Source: UBA5420 sp964485345
GTDB lineage: Bacteria; Bacillota; Limnochordia; Darwinibacteriales; Darwinibacteriaceae
NCBI GenBank assembly: GCA_964485345.1
Contig: CAZAJB010000023.1
Coordinates: 1-32,453 of the forward strand
Reading direction: 5' to 3'
DNA length: 32,453 bases
The stretch's first letter is position 1. Every line of letters starts with the position of its first letter. Below, piece after piece: positions 22,924-30,424 of this stretch. Under the pieces are notes generated by a model. The model saw nothing but the letters and a program-made list of their open reading frames with translations. It did not search any database and had not been told where the DNA came from. The position numbers and the translations under genes are program-made.

Positions 22924-25335
22924 CTAGTAGAAGACAAACTCTCCTTCTTTGGAGTCCACTGTAATTGTGCCCCCTTCGCCAAAGGTTCCTTTGAGAACCT
23001 CTTCGGCCAGGGGATTTTCAATATATCTCTGAATCGCTCTACGCAGCGGCCGTGCTCCGAAATCGGGATCGAAGCCCTTGTTGGTGAGCAGCTCTTTGGC
23101 ATGGTCCGTGGCCGATAGGGTGATCCCCATCTCGTCGAGCTGGGTGCGAAGCTCCTCGAGCATGATCTCCACAATCTGGCCAATATGCACCTTGTTTAGG
23201 GCGTGGAAGACTACAACCTCATCGATCCGATTTAGAAACTCAGGGCGAAAGGCCTTCTTGAGCTCGTCGGTAACCTTGCTCTTCATGGCCTCGTAATCAC
23301 TACGCTCGTCCGTAACGGTCCTGAAGCCGATGCCTGAGTCACGCTTGATTTGCTGTGCCCCAACATTGGAGGTCATAACAATGACCGCATTGCGAAAGTC
23401 CACGACACGTCCTTTGGAGTCTGTCAGTCTCCCATCTTCTAGCACTTGCAGCAGAATATTAAAGACCTCTGGATGAGCTTTTTCAATCTCGTCAAAAAGG
23501 ACAATCGAGTAGGGCTTTCTGCGCACCTGTTCTGTCAGTTGGCCGCCTTCATCATAGCCAACATATCCAGGAGGCGAACCGACTAAACGAGAAACGGCAT
23601 GACGTTCCATATACTCCGACATATCCAGGCGCACCATAGCATCTTCATCGCCAAATAGTGCCTCAGCTAGAGCCCTAGCAAGTTCTGTTTTTCCTACGCC
23701 GGTAGGTCCTAAGAAGATAAAAGAACCAATGGGACGCTTGGGGTCTTTCAGCCCGGCATGGGCCCTGCGCACTGCCTGCGAAACGGCGCCAATGGCCTCA
23801 TCCTGACCAATCACCCGCTCATGGAGGACCTCCTCTAAGTTGAGAAGACGAATCGCGTCCTCTTCGGTAATGTCTGTCACAGGTACTCCAGTCCAGCCCG
23901 CCACGACAGCGGCAATATCCTCAGCAGTCACAACAGCCTCTGCGCGACCATGACTCTTGCGCCACTCATTACGTTTGGTTTCTAGTTCTTCCTGCAGTTT
24001 TTGTTCTGTATCCCTGAGGCCTGCCGCCTGTTCAAACTCTTCATTCTTGATGGCAGCTTCCTTCTCAACGCTCACTTCCGAGATTCTAGCTTCCAGCTCT
24101 TTCAGTTCGGGTGGGGCAACCAAACCTGCAAGCCGTACGCGCGAACCTGCTTCGTCCATCAAGTCAATGGCTTTGTCGGGTAAGAAACGATCGCTGATAT
24201 AACGATCACCTAGGCGTGCCGCAGCCACGATAGATTCGTCGTTGATTTTTACTCTGTGATGAGCTTCATAGCGATCTCTCAGTCCCTTGAGAATCTCGAT
24301 GGTTTCCTCCACAGTAGGTTCGTCCACCATAACCGGCTGAAAACGCCGTTCTAGGGCTGCGTCCCTTTCCACATATTTCTGGTATTCATCGAGTGTAGTA
24401 GCGCCGATCGCTTGCAGCTCTCCCCTGGCCAGGGCAGGCTTGAGGATATTCGCAGCATCGATGGCTCCCTCGGCGGCACCGGCACCGATAATTGTGTGCA
24501 TTTCATCAATAAAGAGGACCACATCTCCTGCACTGCGAATCTCTTCCATTACTTTCTTCAGGCGTTCTTCAAACTCACCACGGAACTTAGAGCCAGCCAC
24601 CAGGCTACCTAAATCCAGCGTGACCAGACGTTTGTTGCTTAAGGTTTCTGGCACATCATTGTGGATGATCTTCAGAGCCAAACCCTCAGCGATGGCGGTT
24701 TTTCCCACACCAGGTTCACCGATCAGGACTGGGTTGTTCTTCGTCCGTCGGCTCAGAATCTGAATCACTCGTTGAATTTCCTTATCGCGCCCAATCACTG
24801 GGTCGAGATTGCCTTCGCTGGCTAAAGCCGTTAGATCACGGCCAAATTGGTCTAGGGTTGGCGTAGTATTCTGCCGAGGCGCCTGCATTTTTCCTTGACC
24901 GCCGCTACCTAGCTGATTGGTGACCTGAGAACGGACCTTATCCAAATCGGCCCCCAGATTTTGCAGAACCTGCGCAGCCACACCTTCGCCCTCGCGAATC
25001 AGGCCAAGTAAGAGATGCTCTGTACCAATATAGGTGTGCCCCAGGCGTCGAGCTTCATCAAAAGACAGTTCTAACACTCGTTTCGAGCGCGGGGTAAAGC
25101 CAATCTGACCTTGCGTAGGCTGACCTCCCCGACCAATGATGCGCTCCACTTCACCGCGCACTTGATCGATACTGATTCCTAGGGATAAGAGAGAACGTGC
25201 AGCCACATCCTCGCCTTCGGCGATCAAGCCAAGAAGAATATGCTCCGTCCCTACCACATTATGACCCAACCTTCTCGCCTCTTCCTGTGAGAGGACAATG
25301 ACTCGCTGAGCCCGTTCTGTAAAACGTCCAAACAT
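22924..25335 (-). CDS. clpC: ClpC, ATP-dependent Clp protease ATP-binding subunit
   Basis: This 803-residue Hsp100 unfoldase delivers proteins, including arginine-phosphorylated ones, to ClpP. It has two N-terminal Clp repeats (about 1-145), AAA+ domain 1 with Walker A GEPGVGKT at 206-213, and a UVR/middle segment around 425-455. AAA+ domain 2 has GPTGVGKT at 543-550. The ClpP-docking tripeptide appears to be IGF at 668-670 (SGIGFRTV). The ATG at 25335 has AAGGTGG just upstream. It is the last gene of the CtsR-controlled operon, 18 bases after mcsB. Confidence 0.97.
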   Translation of the reverse strand: MFGRFTERAQRVIVLSQEEARRLGHNVVGTEHILLGLIAEGEDVAARSLLSLGISIDQVRGEVERIIGRGGQPTQGQIGFTPRSKRVLELSFDEARRLGHTYIGTEHLLLGLIREGEGVAAQVLQNLGADLDKVRSQVTNQLGSGGQGKMQAPRQNTTPTLDQFGRDLTALASEGNLDPVIGRDKEIQRVIQILSRRTKNNPVLIGEPGVGKTAIAEGLALKIIHNDVPETLSNKRLVTLDLGSLVAGSKFRGEFEERLKKVMEEIRSAGDVVLFIDEMHTIIGAGAAEGAIDAANILKPALARGELQAIGATTLDEYQKYVERDAALERRFQPVMVDEPTVEETIEILKGLRDRYEAHHRVKINDESIVAAARLGDRYISDRFLPDKAIDLMDEAGSRVRLAGLVAPPELKELEARISEVSVEKEAAIKNEEFEQAAGLRDTEQKLQEELETKRNEWRKSHGRAEAVVTAEDIAAVVAGWTGVPVTDITEEDAIRLLNLEEVLHERVIGQDEAIGAVSQAVRRAHAGLKDPKRPIGSFIFLGPTGVGKTELARALAEALFGDEDAMVRLDMSEYMERHAVSRLVGSPPGYVGYDEGGQLTEQVRRKPYSIVLFDEIEKAHPEVFNILLQVLEDGRLTDSKGRVVDFRNAVIVMTSNVGAQQIKRDSGIGFRTVTDERSDYEAMKSKVTDELKKAFRPEFLNRIDEVVVFHALNKVHIGQIVEIMLEELRTQLDEMGITLSATDHAKELLTNKGFDPDFGARPLRRAIQRYIENPLAEEVLKGTFGEGGTITVDSKEGEFVFY

Positions 25336-25353
25336 ACTTCCACCTTCTTTCCT

Positions 25354-26394
25354 TTATGAATTAACACCAAGTGTATCTCTGATCAGACTTGCTCGTAGGC
25401 GATCCCTCTCGTGTACTGGAAGGGCCTGCCCTAGCATCTTTTGTAGATGTGCCGAGCGAATCTGCACCATCAGCTGCTTCAATACTTCTGGATCACTATG
25501 CTCAATCACACCTAGGTCTACCCCAAGCTTCAGATCAGATAACAACTCCATCGCTTCTTGGCCCGTGATAGTGCGTGCATGAAGCAAAGTTCCATAGGAA
25601 CGGAACAACCAGTCGCTTGTCTTTAGTCTTCGGTCCTCTTCCAATAAATACTCCCTAGCTTGGCGCTCACTGTGGAGAATCTGATCGGTAAAGCGGCCTA
25701 AGTGCTCAATTGTCTCTTCCTCGCTCTGTCCGAGCGTAATCTGGTTCGAAAGTTGAAAGACATTGCCCCAGATATCGCTCCCTTCTCCATAAAGCCCCCT
25801 CACGGTGAGGCCAAACTTAGACACTGTGCCTAGGACTTCTTGCACCTTCTTCAGTCTGCGCAAAGCAGGTAGATGGAACATTACCGAGGCTCTAAGCGCC
25901 GTTCCCACATTTGTGGGGCAACAGGTTAGATAGCCTGCCTGCATGTGAAAAGCATAGTCTAGGTGTTCTTCAAAACGATCGTCGATTTCTGTAGCCGTGC
26001 GCCAAGCCTCATCAAGCTGTAAGCCAGGTTTAAAGACTTGAATGCGCAGATGGTCCTCTTCATTGACCATGATACTGATGTTCGAAGTCTCGTTGAGAAT
26101 AACTGCCTTATGCTGAGCGTTCTGGGTATGACTAGGGCTGATCAAATGTTCTTCTGCCAGCACTTGCCGATCCAGTTCCTCCATCGTGCCCATCTCATGA
26201 TAGGTAAAGCTACCTAGATCCTCTAGATAGGGAAGCACATCCGCAGTCTTTTTCAGGACTGCTCTGAGATCCTCCCGACTAGCTCCGGCTGGAAAGGGTA
26301 TCCCCTCCAGATTACGCGCCAGACGACAGCGGGTACCCAGGACAATGTCACCTTGGGGCCCACTTCGCCTCATCCAAGAAGAAATCTTCTTCAT
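25354..26394 (-). CDS. mcsB: Protein arginine kinase McsB
   Basis: This 346-residue kinase has the phosphagen-kinase catalytic fold and phosphorylates arginines, marking proteins for ClpC-ClpP. GTRCRLARN at 20-28 binds nucleotide, and LTCCPTNVGTALRAS at 156-170 holds the catalytic cysteine region. The C-terminal RDxxRA phospho-arginine sensing motif is RDRLRA at 330-335. The ATG at 26394 overlaps the mcsA stop by 4 bases (ATGA) behind a GGGGGG site, so mcsA and mcsB are translationally coupled. McsA is its activator. Confidence 0.96.
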   Translation of the reverse strand: MKKISSWMRRSGPQGDIVLGTRCRLARNLEGIPFPAGASREDLRAVLKKTADVLPYLEDLGSFTYHEMGTMEELDRQVLAEEHLISPSHTQNAQHKAVILNETSNISIMVNEEDHLRIQVFKPGLQLDEAWRTATEIDDRFEEHLDYAFHMQAGYLTCCPTNVGTALRASVMFHLPALRRLKKVQEVLGTVSKFGLTVRGLYGEGSDIWGNVFQLSNQITLGQSEEETIEHLGRFTDQILHSERQAREYLLEEDRRLKTSDWLFRSYGTLLHARTITGQEAMELLSDLKLGVDLGVIEHSDPEVLKQLMVQIRSAHLQKMLGQALPVHERDRLRASLIRDTLGVNS

Positions 26395-26903
26395 TCTTGT
26401 TCCCCCCCTGCCACCTGGCTCTCCAGCAGGCGCAGCTCATCACGGTACTGGGCTGCCTCTTCATAGTTTTCCAGGCTCACACATTCCTTCAAGCGCTTGC
26501 GCAAATCTTCAATCTGACGGTTGGCTCGAGCTTTAGGATATCCCCGGGCTGGTACCTTCCCCGTATGTGTGCTCGAACCATGTAGTCTGCGTAAGACAGG
26601 TTCCAGCTCATCATGAAAAACTTCATAGCAACTGCTACAACCTAAGCGTCCCGTCTTTTGTACATCTACGATCGTCCGGGCGCAAGTGGGGCATGTCTTC
26701 AGATTCTGGCTTTGCCCCAGCTTCTGACCGGCTTTCACCGATTGGAACATACTCGATAGCAAATGCTGCAAGTCAAAGCCAGTGCTAAAATTGGTGTACC
26801 CTTGGGCACAGTTCTGACAAAGATGCAGTTCGGTCTTGCTGTTATTCTCAATCTGTACGAACTTCACCGTAGCTTCATGTTCCCCGCATTTTTCGCATAC
26901 CAT
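26391..26903 (-). CDS. mcsA: McsA, zinc-finger activator of McsB
   Basis: This 170-residue protein has two four-cysteine zinc sites: C3/C6 with C29/C32, and C71/C74 with C89/C92. A C-terminal UVR domain at about 131-165 (IEDLRKRLKECVSLENYEEA) binds ClpC. In Bacillus it stimulates McsB kinase and is phosphorylated by it. The ATG at 26903 (MVCEKCGEHEA) is chosen because AAAGGTGGGTGG lies 8 bases upstream. The frame continues to 26939, but those residues precede the family N-terminus and overlap the end of ctsR. Confidence 0.94.
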   Translation of the reverse strand: MVCEKCGEHEATVKFVQIENNSKTELHLCQNCAQGYTNFSTGFDLQHLLSSMFQSVKAGQKLGQSQNLKTCPTCARTIVDVQKTGRLGCSSCYEVFHDELEPVLRRLHGSSTHTGKVPARGYPKARANRQIEDLRKRLKECVSLENYEEAAQYRDELRLLESQVAGGEQE

Positions 26904-26922
26904 AGGTAATACCACCCACCTT

Positions 26923-27387
26923 TCAAGACTTGGACTCAATAATTAAGAACAATAATGAGCGCACCAGACTAGCTCGCAACACATCTTTACCTTGGCTGAT
27001 GGTGCCCACTTCCTGCTGTACAATGCCCCGGACGAGCTGCAACTGTCTGGGCGAAATCACATGGTGATCTCGAAGATAGGCTATGACATTCTCCATTTGC
27101 TTATCCCCAAGCTCTGAACCAATACTCCGCAAAAGACTGATTGCATGGGCGTAACCATCGGCCACCTGCAGATGGCCAATTCGAATATAGCCACCACCGC
27201 CCCTCCTGCTCTCCACAATGTAACCCCGCTCTAATGTAAAGCGGGTCGATAGAACATAGTTGATCTGCGATGGCACGCAGGAAAAGTCATCAGCCATCTG
27301 GGCGCGGCTCAGTTCAACGCTATTGGTTTTACTGCTACTGAGCATAGCTTTGATATGGGCTTCGATATGATCCGACAAAGTACTCAC
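26923..27387 (-). CDS. ctsR: CtsR, class III heat-shock repressor
   Basis: This 154-residue repressor has an N-terminal winged helix-turn-helix (VELSRAQMADDFSCVPSQIN). The glycine-rich thermosensing wing is SRRGGGGYIRIG at 60-71, and a C-terminal dimer domain is the McsB target region. The start is a GTG at 27387, with TAGGAGG 9 bases upstream. It is the first gene of its operon and is expected to repress itself. GTCA heptad repeats of CtsR-box type lie just downstream of the -10 element at 27470-27475. Heat or McsB action would release it. Confidence 0.95.
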   Translation of the reverse strand: MSTLSDHIEAHIKAMLSSSKTNSVELSRAQMADDFSCVPSQINYVLSTRFTLERGYIVESRRGGGGYIRIGHLQVADGYAHAISLLRSIGSELGDKQMENVIAYLRDHHVISPRQLQLVRGIVQQEVGTISQGKDVLRASLVRSLLFLIIESKS

Positions 27388-27444
27388 AGTGCGCCACCTC
27401 CTAGCTGGTTGCGATGCGTTCTCGTGAATGCAGCGTAATCAATA

Positions 27445-27461
27445 TCTGACTAATACTGACC
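27445..27461 (-). promoter_or_regulatory. Probable CtsR operator at the ctsR transcription start
   Basis: On the minus strand GGTCAGT-ATT-AGTCAGA is a tandem heptad repeat with a 3-base gap, matching the layout of the CtsR box (RGTCAAA-NAN-RGTCAAA). A third GTCA lies six bases upstream (AGTCAAG). The repeat begins 8 bases after TATAAT, so bound protein would cover the transcription start. Confidence 0.6.
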
Positions 27462-27469
27462 TTGACTTT

Positions 27470-27475
27470 ATTATA
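27470..27475 (-). promoter_or_regulatory. -10 element of the ctsR operon promoter
   Basis: A perfect TATAAT on the minus strand lies 83 bases before the ctsR GTG. The best -35 candidate is TTGCAT with a long 19-base spacer, so the -35 assignment is weak. Confidence 0.55.
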
Positions 27476-27513
27476 ACACACAATCGAGCTAACAATGCAA
27501 ACTTCCAGTTATT

Positions 27514-27530
27514 CGTCAGGAACCGTCAGG
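27514..27530 (+). repeat. Tandem CGTCAGG heptads in the ctsR-spmA intergenic region
   Basis: CGTCAGG-AAC-CGTCAGG is a perfect 7-base direct repeat with a 10-base period on the plus strand. Spacing and the GTCA core match a CtsR box, including the A in the middle of the spacer. It lies about 40 bases upstream of the ctsR -10 and about 100 bases upstream of spmA. Confidence 0.5.
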
Positions 27531-27565
27531 TTAAGTTTTCCGAGCATTTCGTGATTTTATTTCTG

Positions 27566-27579
27566 AAAACCGCGGTTTT
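27566..27579. other. 14-base perfect palindrome upstream of spmA
   Basis: AAAACCGCGGTTTT is a perfect palindrome in the 240-base gap between ctsR and spmA, 48 bases before the spmA ATG. It could be an operator. It cannot form a normal hairpin loop without losing central pairs. I see no convincing sigma-A or sporulation sigma promoter for spmA nearby. Confidence 0.35.
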
Positions 27580-27627
27580 GCTCCTATTTGCTTCATTTCT
27601 TGCATAAGAATTCTTGGGGGGGATAGC

Positions 27628-28218
27628 ATGATTAATTACATCTGGTTCTTCATGATCCTAGCCGGCGTGATCACCGCGGCGAGCAAGGGACAGATTCAGC
27701 TGGTAACCGAGGGCGTCCTCAAGGGCAGTGAACAAGCTGTTGTGGTTTCCCTTGGGTTAATCGGCATCATCTCGTTCTGGTCCGGTGTGATGAAGATAGC
27801 CCAGGATGCTGGCTTAATGGGGATCATCGCCAAAGTCCTTGGTCCGGTGGTCCGCAAACTATTCCCGGAAGTGCCGGCGAACCATCCAGCCATGGGCAGT
27901 CTCCTTTTGGCCATAAGCGCCAATATCCTAGGCTTGGGAAGTGCCTGTACCCCCTTGGGATTAAAGGCCATGGGACATCTGCAAGAGCTAAACCATGGCA
28001 AGGACACAGCCTCTGATGCCATGTGCACCTTTATGGCCATCACCTCCTCGAGTCTTACGATAATCCCCACCACCATCATTGCTTTGCGCCTAACACATGG
28101 ATCAGCGACTCCAACGGAGATTATTGGGCCCATCCTCTTTGCCACGACCTGTTCCACTCTAACTGCCATTGTGGCTGATAGGGCGCTGCGCCATGTCTCA
28201 AGAAGACGACTCAAGTAA
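27628..28218 (+). CDS. spmA: Spore maturation protein A
   Basis: This 196-residue membrane protein is of the nucleoside-recognition (Gate) domain family. Hydrophobic segments include YIWFFMILAGVITAA, VVVSLGLIGIISFWSGVM, LLLAISANILGLGSA and AITSSSLTIIPTTIIAL. Conserved NILGLGSACTPLGLKAM around residues 95-111 is typical of SpmA. In Bacillus, SpmA and SpmB are needed for full dehydration of the spore core. The ATG at 27628 follows a run of seven G with a 7-base spacing. It is followed by spmB after 14 bases. Confidence 0.93.
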   Translation: MINYIWFFMILAGVITAASKGQIQLVTEGVLKGSEQAVVVSLGLIGIISFWSGVMKIAQDAGLMGIIAKVLGPVVRKLFPEVPANHPAMGSLLLAISANILGLGSACTPLGLKAMGHLQELNHGKDTASDAMCTFMAITSSSLTIIPTTIIALRLTHGSATPTEIIGPILFATTCSTLTAIVADRALRHVSRRRLK

Positions 28219-28232
28219 AGGAGGAACCTATC

Positions 28233-28766
28233 ATGACATATGCCATCCAGGGCCTTTCGCGCTGGGCAATACCCATTTTACTCCTAGGCATAACGACTCT
28301 CGGACTCTCTAAGCGAGTGTCAATCTATGAAAGCTTTGTGGAAGGGGCTAAGGAAGGGTGGCAGACGGCAGTAAGAGTCTTGCCTTATCTTGTGGGCATG
28401 CTTGTTGCCATTCAAATCTTTCAACAATCCGGTGCGCTAGACCAGATCATCAACTTCTTAAGCCCCATCACCAACTGGCTGGGGTTTCCTAGAGAAGTAC
28501 TACCCTTGGCCCTGATGCGGCCGATTTCAGGATCTGGTTCGCTTGGGATCCTTTCACAAACACTAGCCACGTTTGGCGCCGACTCCTTGATCGGGCGCCT
28601 CGCTGCGACCCTAATGGGCAGTAGCGAGACCACTCTTTATGTCCTCACAGTCTATGCGGGATCGGTGGGCTTAAAACGAACCCGGCATACCCTAGCTGCC
28701 TCCCTCCTTTCGGATCTCGCCGGCGCTCTGGCAGCACTCTATATTGTCCTACATTACTTTGGATAA
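28233..28766 (+). CDS. spmB: Spore maturation protein B
   Basis: This 177-residue polytopic membrane protein is also of the Gate family and is the partner of SpmA. Hydrophobic segments are at about residues 10-26, 45-62, 85-105 and 155-175. VLPLALMRPISGSGSLGIL (about 88-106) and LMGSSETTLYVLTVYAGSVG (about 126-145) are the conserved SpmB signatures. The ATG at 28233 has AAAGGAGG upstream. The pair supports a spore-forming host and is otherwise unrelated to the sel genes that follow on the same strand. Confidence 0.94.
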   Translation: MTYAIQGLSRWAIPILLLGITTLGLSKRVSIYESFVEGAKEGWQTAVRVLPYLVGMLVAIQIFQQSGALDQIINFLSPITNWLGFPREVLPLALMRPISGSGSLGILSQTLATFGADSLIGRLAATLMGSSETTLYVLTVYAGSVGLKRTRHTLAASLLSDLAGALAALYIVLHYFG

Positions 28767-28822
28767 CCTCCCGCCTTCTGGCCCATACTGATCATCATCG
28801 AAGTAGAGAGGAACGTGAATCT

Positions 28823-28972
28823 ATGCAGAAGCTTACCAAGAGCGAAAAACGGGAGATGATTGCCGCGGCAATCAAGACAATTAGCGAACATAAAAGCCTA
28901 GCACCCGCCTCAAGAGAGCGGGGCCTAACCGTCCTCAGCAAGGCTCTGGCGAAAAATTCTGATCTACGCTGA
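28823..28972 (+). CDS. Small 49-residue ORF between spmB and selA, unknown
   Basis: The ORF encodes a highly charged, probably helical peptide beginning MQKLTKSEKREMIAAAIKTI and ending near SKALAKNSDLR. It has no hydrophobic segment and no motif I recognise. The ATG at 28823 has GAGAGG about 11 bases upstream, a poor ribosome site. It sits 56 bases after spmB and 69 bases before selA on the same strand. Its composition is protein-like (K/E/A-rich, no rare runs), but a chance ORF of this length is possible. Confidence 0.45.
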   Translation: MQKLTKSEKREMIAAAIKTISEHKSLAPASRERGLTVLSKALAKNSDLR

Positions 28973-28996
28973 GAAAAGGGTTGCTTCCTCCTGGTG

Positions 28997-29010
28997 TCGT
29001 ATACATACGA
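28997..29010. other. Short inverted repeat upstream of selA
   Basis: TCGTAT-AC-ATACGA is a six-base inverted repeat separated by two bases, about 32 bases before the selA ATG. It could be an operator-type site; no recognised regulator consensus fits. Confidence 0.3.
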
Positions 29011-29041
29011 TGATTACTGATTGCCAAGGGGAGGAATAACG

Positions 29042-30424
29042 ATGTCAAACCTATTTCGCCATATCCCGGCTGTAGATAAAGTCCTGCTGGATGCAGAAAT
29101 TGCTGAAGTATCTCGTGGGCTCTCAGATGTGGAGTTGACGGCGACTGTCAGAAGCACCCTGGATCGTCTTCGGCTAGAAATCGCAGCAAAAGAAGAACCC
29201 ATGCAGCAAAGTGAGATCATGGCACGGATCGCCATAGAGCTAGAAACCTGCAAGAAACGCAAGTTTCAACCGGTCATTAACGCCACAGGTGTACTCTTGC
29301 ACACCAACCTTGGACGAGCCCCCCTGCCGGAGCTAGCCCTTGAACGCCTCCGCTCCCTAGGCCAAGGCTATTTTAACCTCGAACTGGATCTAAGCGATGG
29401 AGAAAGGGGGAGCCGCTATGCGAGCGTGTCTAGGCTCTTCAATCTCCTTATAGCTGCTGAACACGGGCAGTCTGGCACCAAAAACGCTCTTGACACCGTT
29501 ATCGTCAACAATAATGCCGGTGCTGTCTTGGTCGCCCTCAAAGCACTAACGGCGGGCAAAGAAGTCATCGTCTCTCGAGGTCAGTTGGTGGAGATTGGGG
29601 GAGGGTTTCGCGTTCCCGAAGTGATGGCCGCCAGCGGTTGTCACCTCAAAGAAGTCGGTACAACAAACCGTACCCGTCTGAGCGACTACGCCAATGCTAT
29701 TACCGAAGAGACGAAGGCTATACTTCTCGTACATCCGAGCAACTATGCCATGATTGGCTTCACCGAAAGCACCTCCAGGGAACAGCTTGCCCAGCTCGCC
29801 GAAGAGCGCGGACTTCTCTTGATCGAAGATATCGGCAGCGGTGCCTTCCATCCCTGCGAAGAACCCCTTGTCTCCAGTGCCCTCAAGTCCAGCCACATTG
29901 TCACCTATAGTGGCGACAAGCTCTTCGGTGGACCCCAGGCTGGTGTGATCAGTGGACGCACGGATCTGGTGAAGAACATTAAGCGCGATCCCCTTTTGCG
30001 AGCGCTGCGCATTGATAAACTCTCCCTCATTGCTCTAGAAGCAGTGTTAGAGCTACATTTGAGTAAGGATTATGCTAAGTTGCCCCTCTATGCCCTCTCT
30101 AGCCTTGATCCAGGCGAGATCAAGCTTAGGGCTGAAGCGTGGCAGAATCAATTAGGGCCAGGATTGAAGGGCGAGGTAGTACCCGCTGAATCCACCATGG
30201 GCGGTGGTTCACTCCCCGGCGAAACCATTCCTTCCTGGGCCTTAGCTTTACAAAGCTCCCAACTCTCCAGCGAAGAGCTAGCCCAATGGCTGCGAAAAAA
30301 CAATCCGCCTGTCATGGGCAGGATTGTACAAGACCGGGTCCTATTAGACCCCAGGACTGTTCTGTCCTCCCAGGACGACCTCGTCGCCCGCCTACTGCGA
30401 GGAGGTGTGGCAGCATGTTCATAA
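29042..30424 (+). CDS. selA: L-seryl-tRNA(Sec) selenium transferase
   Basis: This 460-residue PLP enzyme converts seryl-tRNA(Sec) to selenocysteyl-tRNA(Sec) using selenophosphate. The PLP lysine is K293 in YSGDKLFGGPQAG. The N-terminal tRNA-binding domain is followed by the typical VINATGVLLHTNLGRAPL at 78-95, and the RYASVSRLFNLL segment is also present. The ATG at 29042 has GGGGAGG 7 bases upstream; the frame opens a few codons earlier, within the ribosome site. The stop overlaps the selB start by 10 bases. The selenophosphate synthetase gene selD is not in the window. Confidence 0.96.
   Translation: MSNLFRHIPAVDKVLLDAEIAEVSRGLSDVELTATVRSTLDRLRLEIAAKEEPMQQSEIMARIAIELETCKKRKFQPVINATGVLLHTNLGRAPLPELALERLRSLGQGYFNLELDLSDGERGSRYASVSRLFNLLIAAEHGQSGTKNALDTVIVNNNAGAVLVALKALTAGKEVIVSRGQLVEIGGGFRVPEVMAASGCHLKEVGTTNRTRLSDYANAITEETKAILLVHPSNYAMIGFTESTSREQLAQLAEERGLLLIEDIGSGAFHPCEEPLVSSALKSSHIVTYSGDKLFGGPQAGVISGRTDLVKNIKRDPLLRALRIDKLSLIALEAVLELHLSKDYAKLPLYALSSLDPGEIKLRAEAWQNQLGPGLKGEVVPAESTMGGGSLPGETIPSWALALQSSQLSSEELAQWLRKNNPPVMGRIVQDRVLLDPRTVLSSQDDLVARLLRGGVAACS

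Noticed and set aside
29001..29012. CATACGAT upstream of selA as a SigE -10 element
   Set aside because: It is one base from the SigE -10 consensus, but no matching -35 is present at the required distance, and selA is not expected to be sporulation-controlled.
28970..29029. TGA of the 49-residue ORF as a possible selenocysteine codon, with an open continuation of about 15 codons
   Set aside because: No SECIS-like hairpin is visible in the bases directly after the TGA, and the continuation has no recognisable redox motif. Proximity to selA alone is not evidence.
30286..30414. N-terminal extension of selB into selA
   Set aside because: The extra 43 codons lie within selA in another frame and have no SelB similarity. 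The ATG at 30415 directly precedes the GTPase G1 motif and has a ribosome site.
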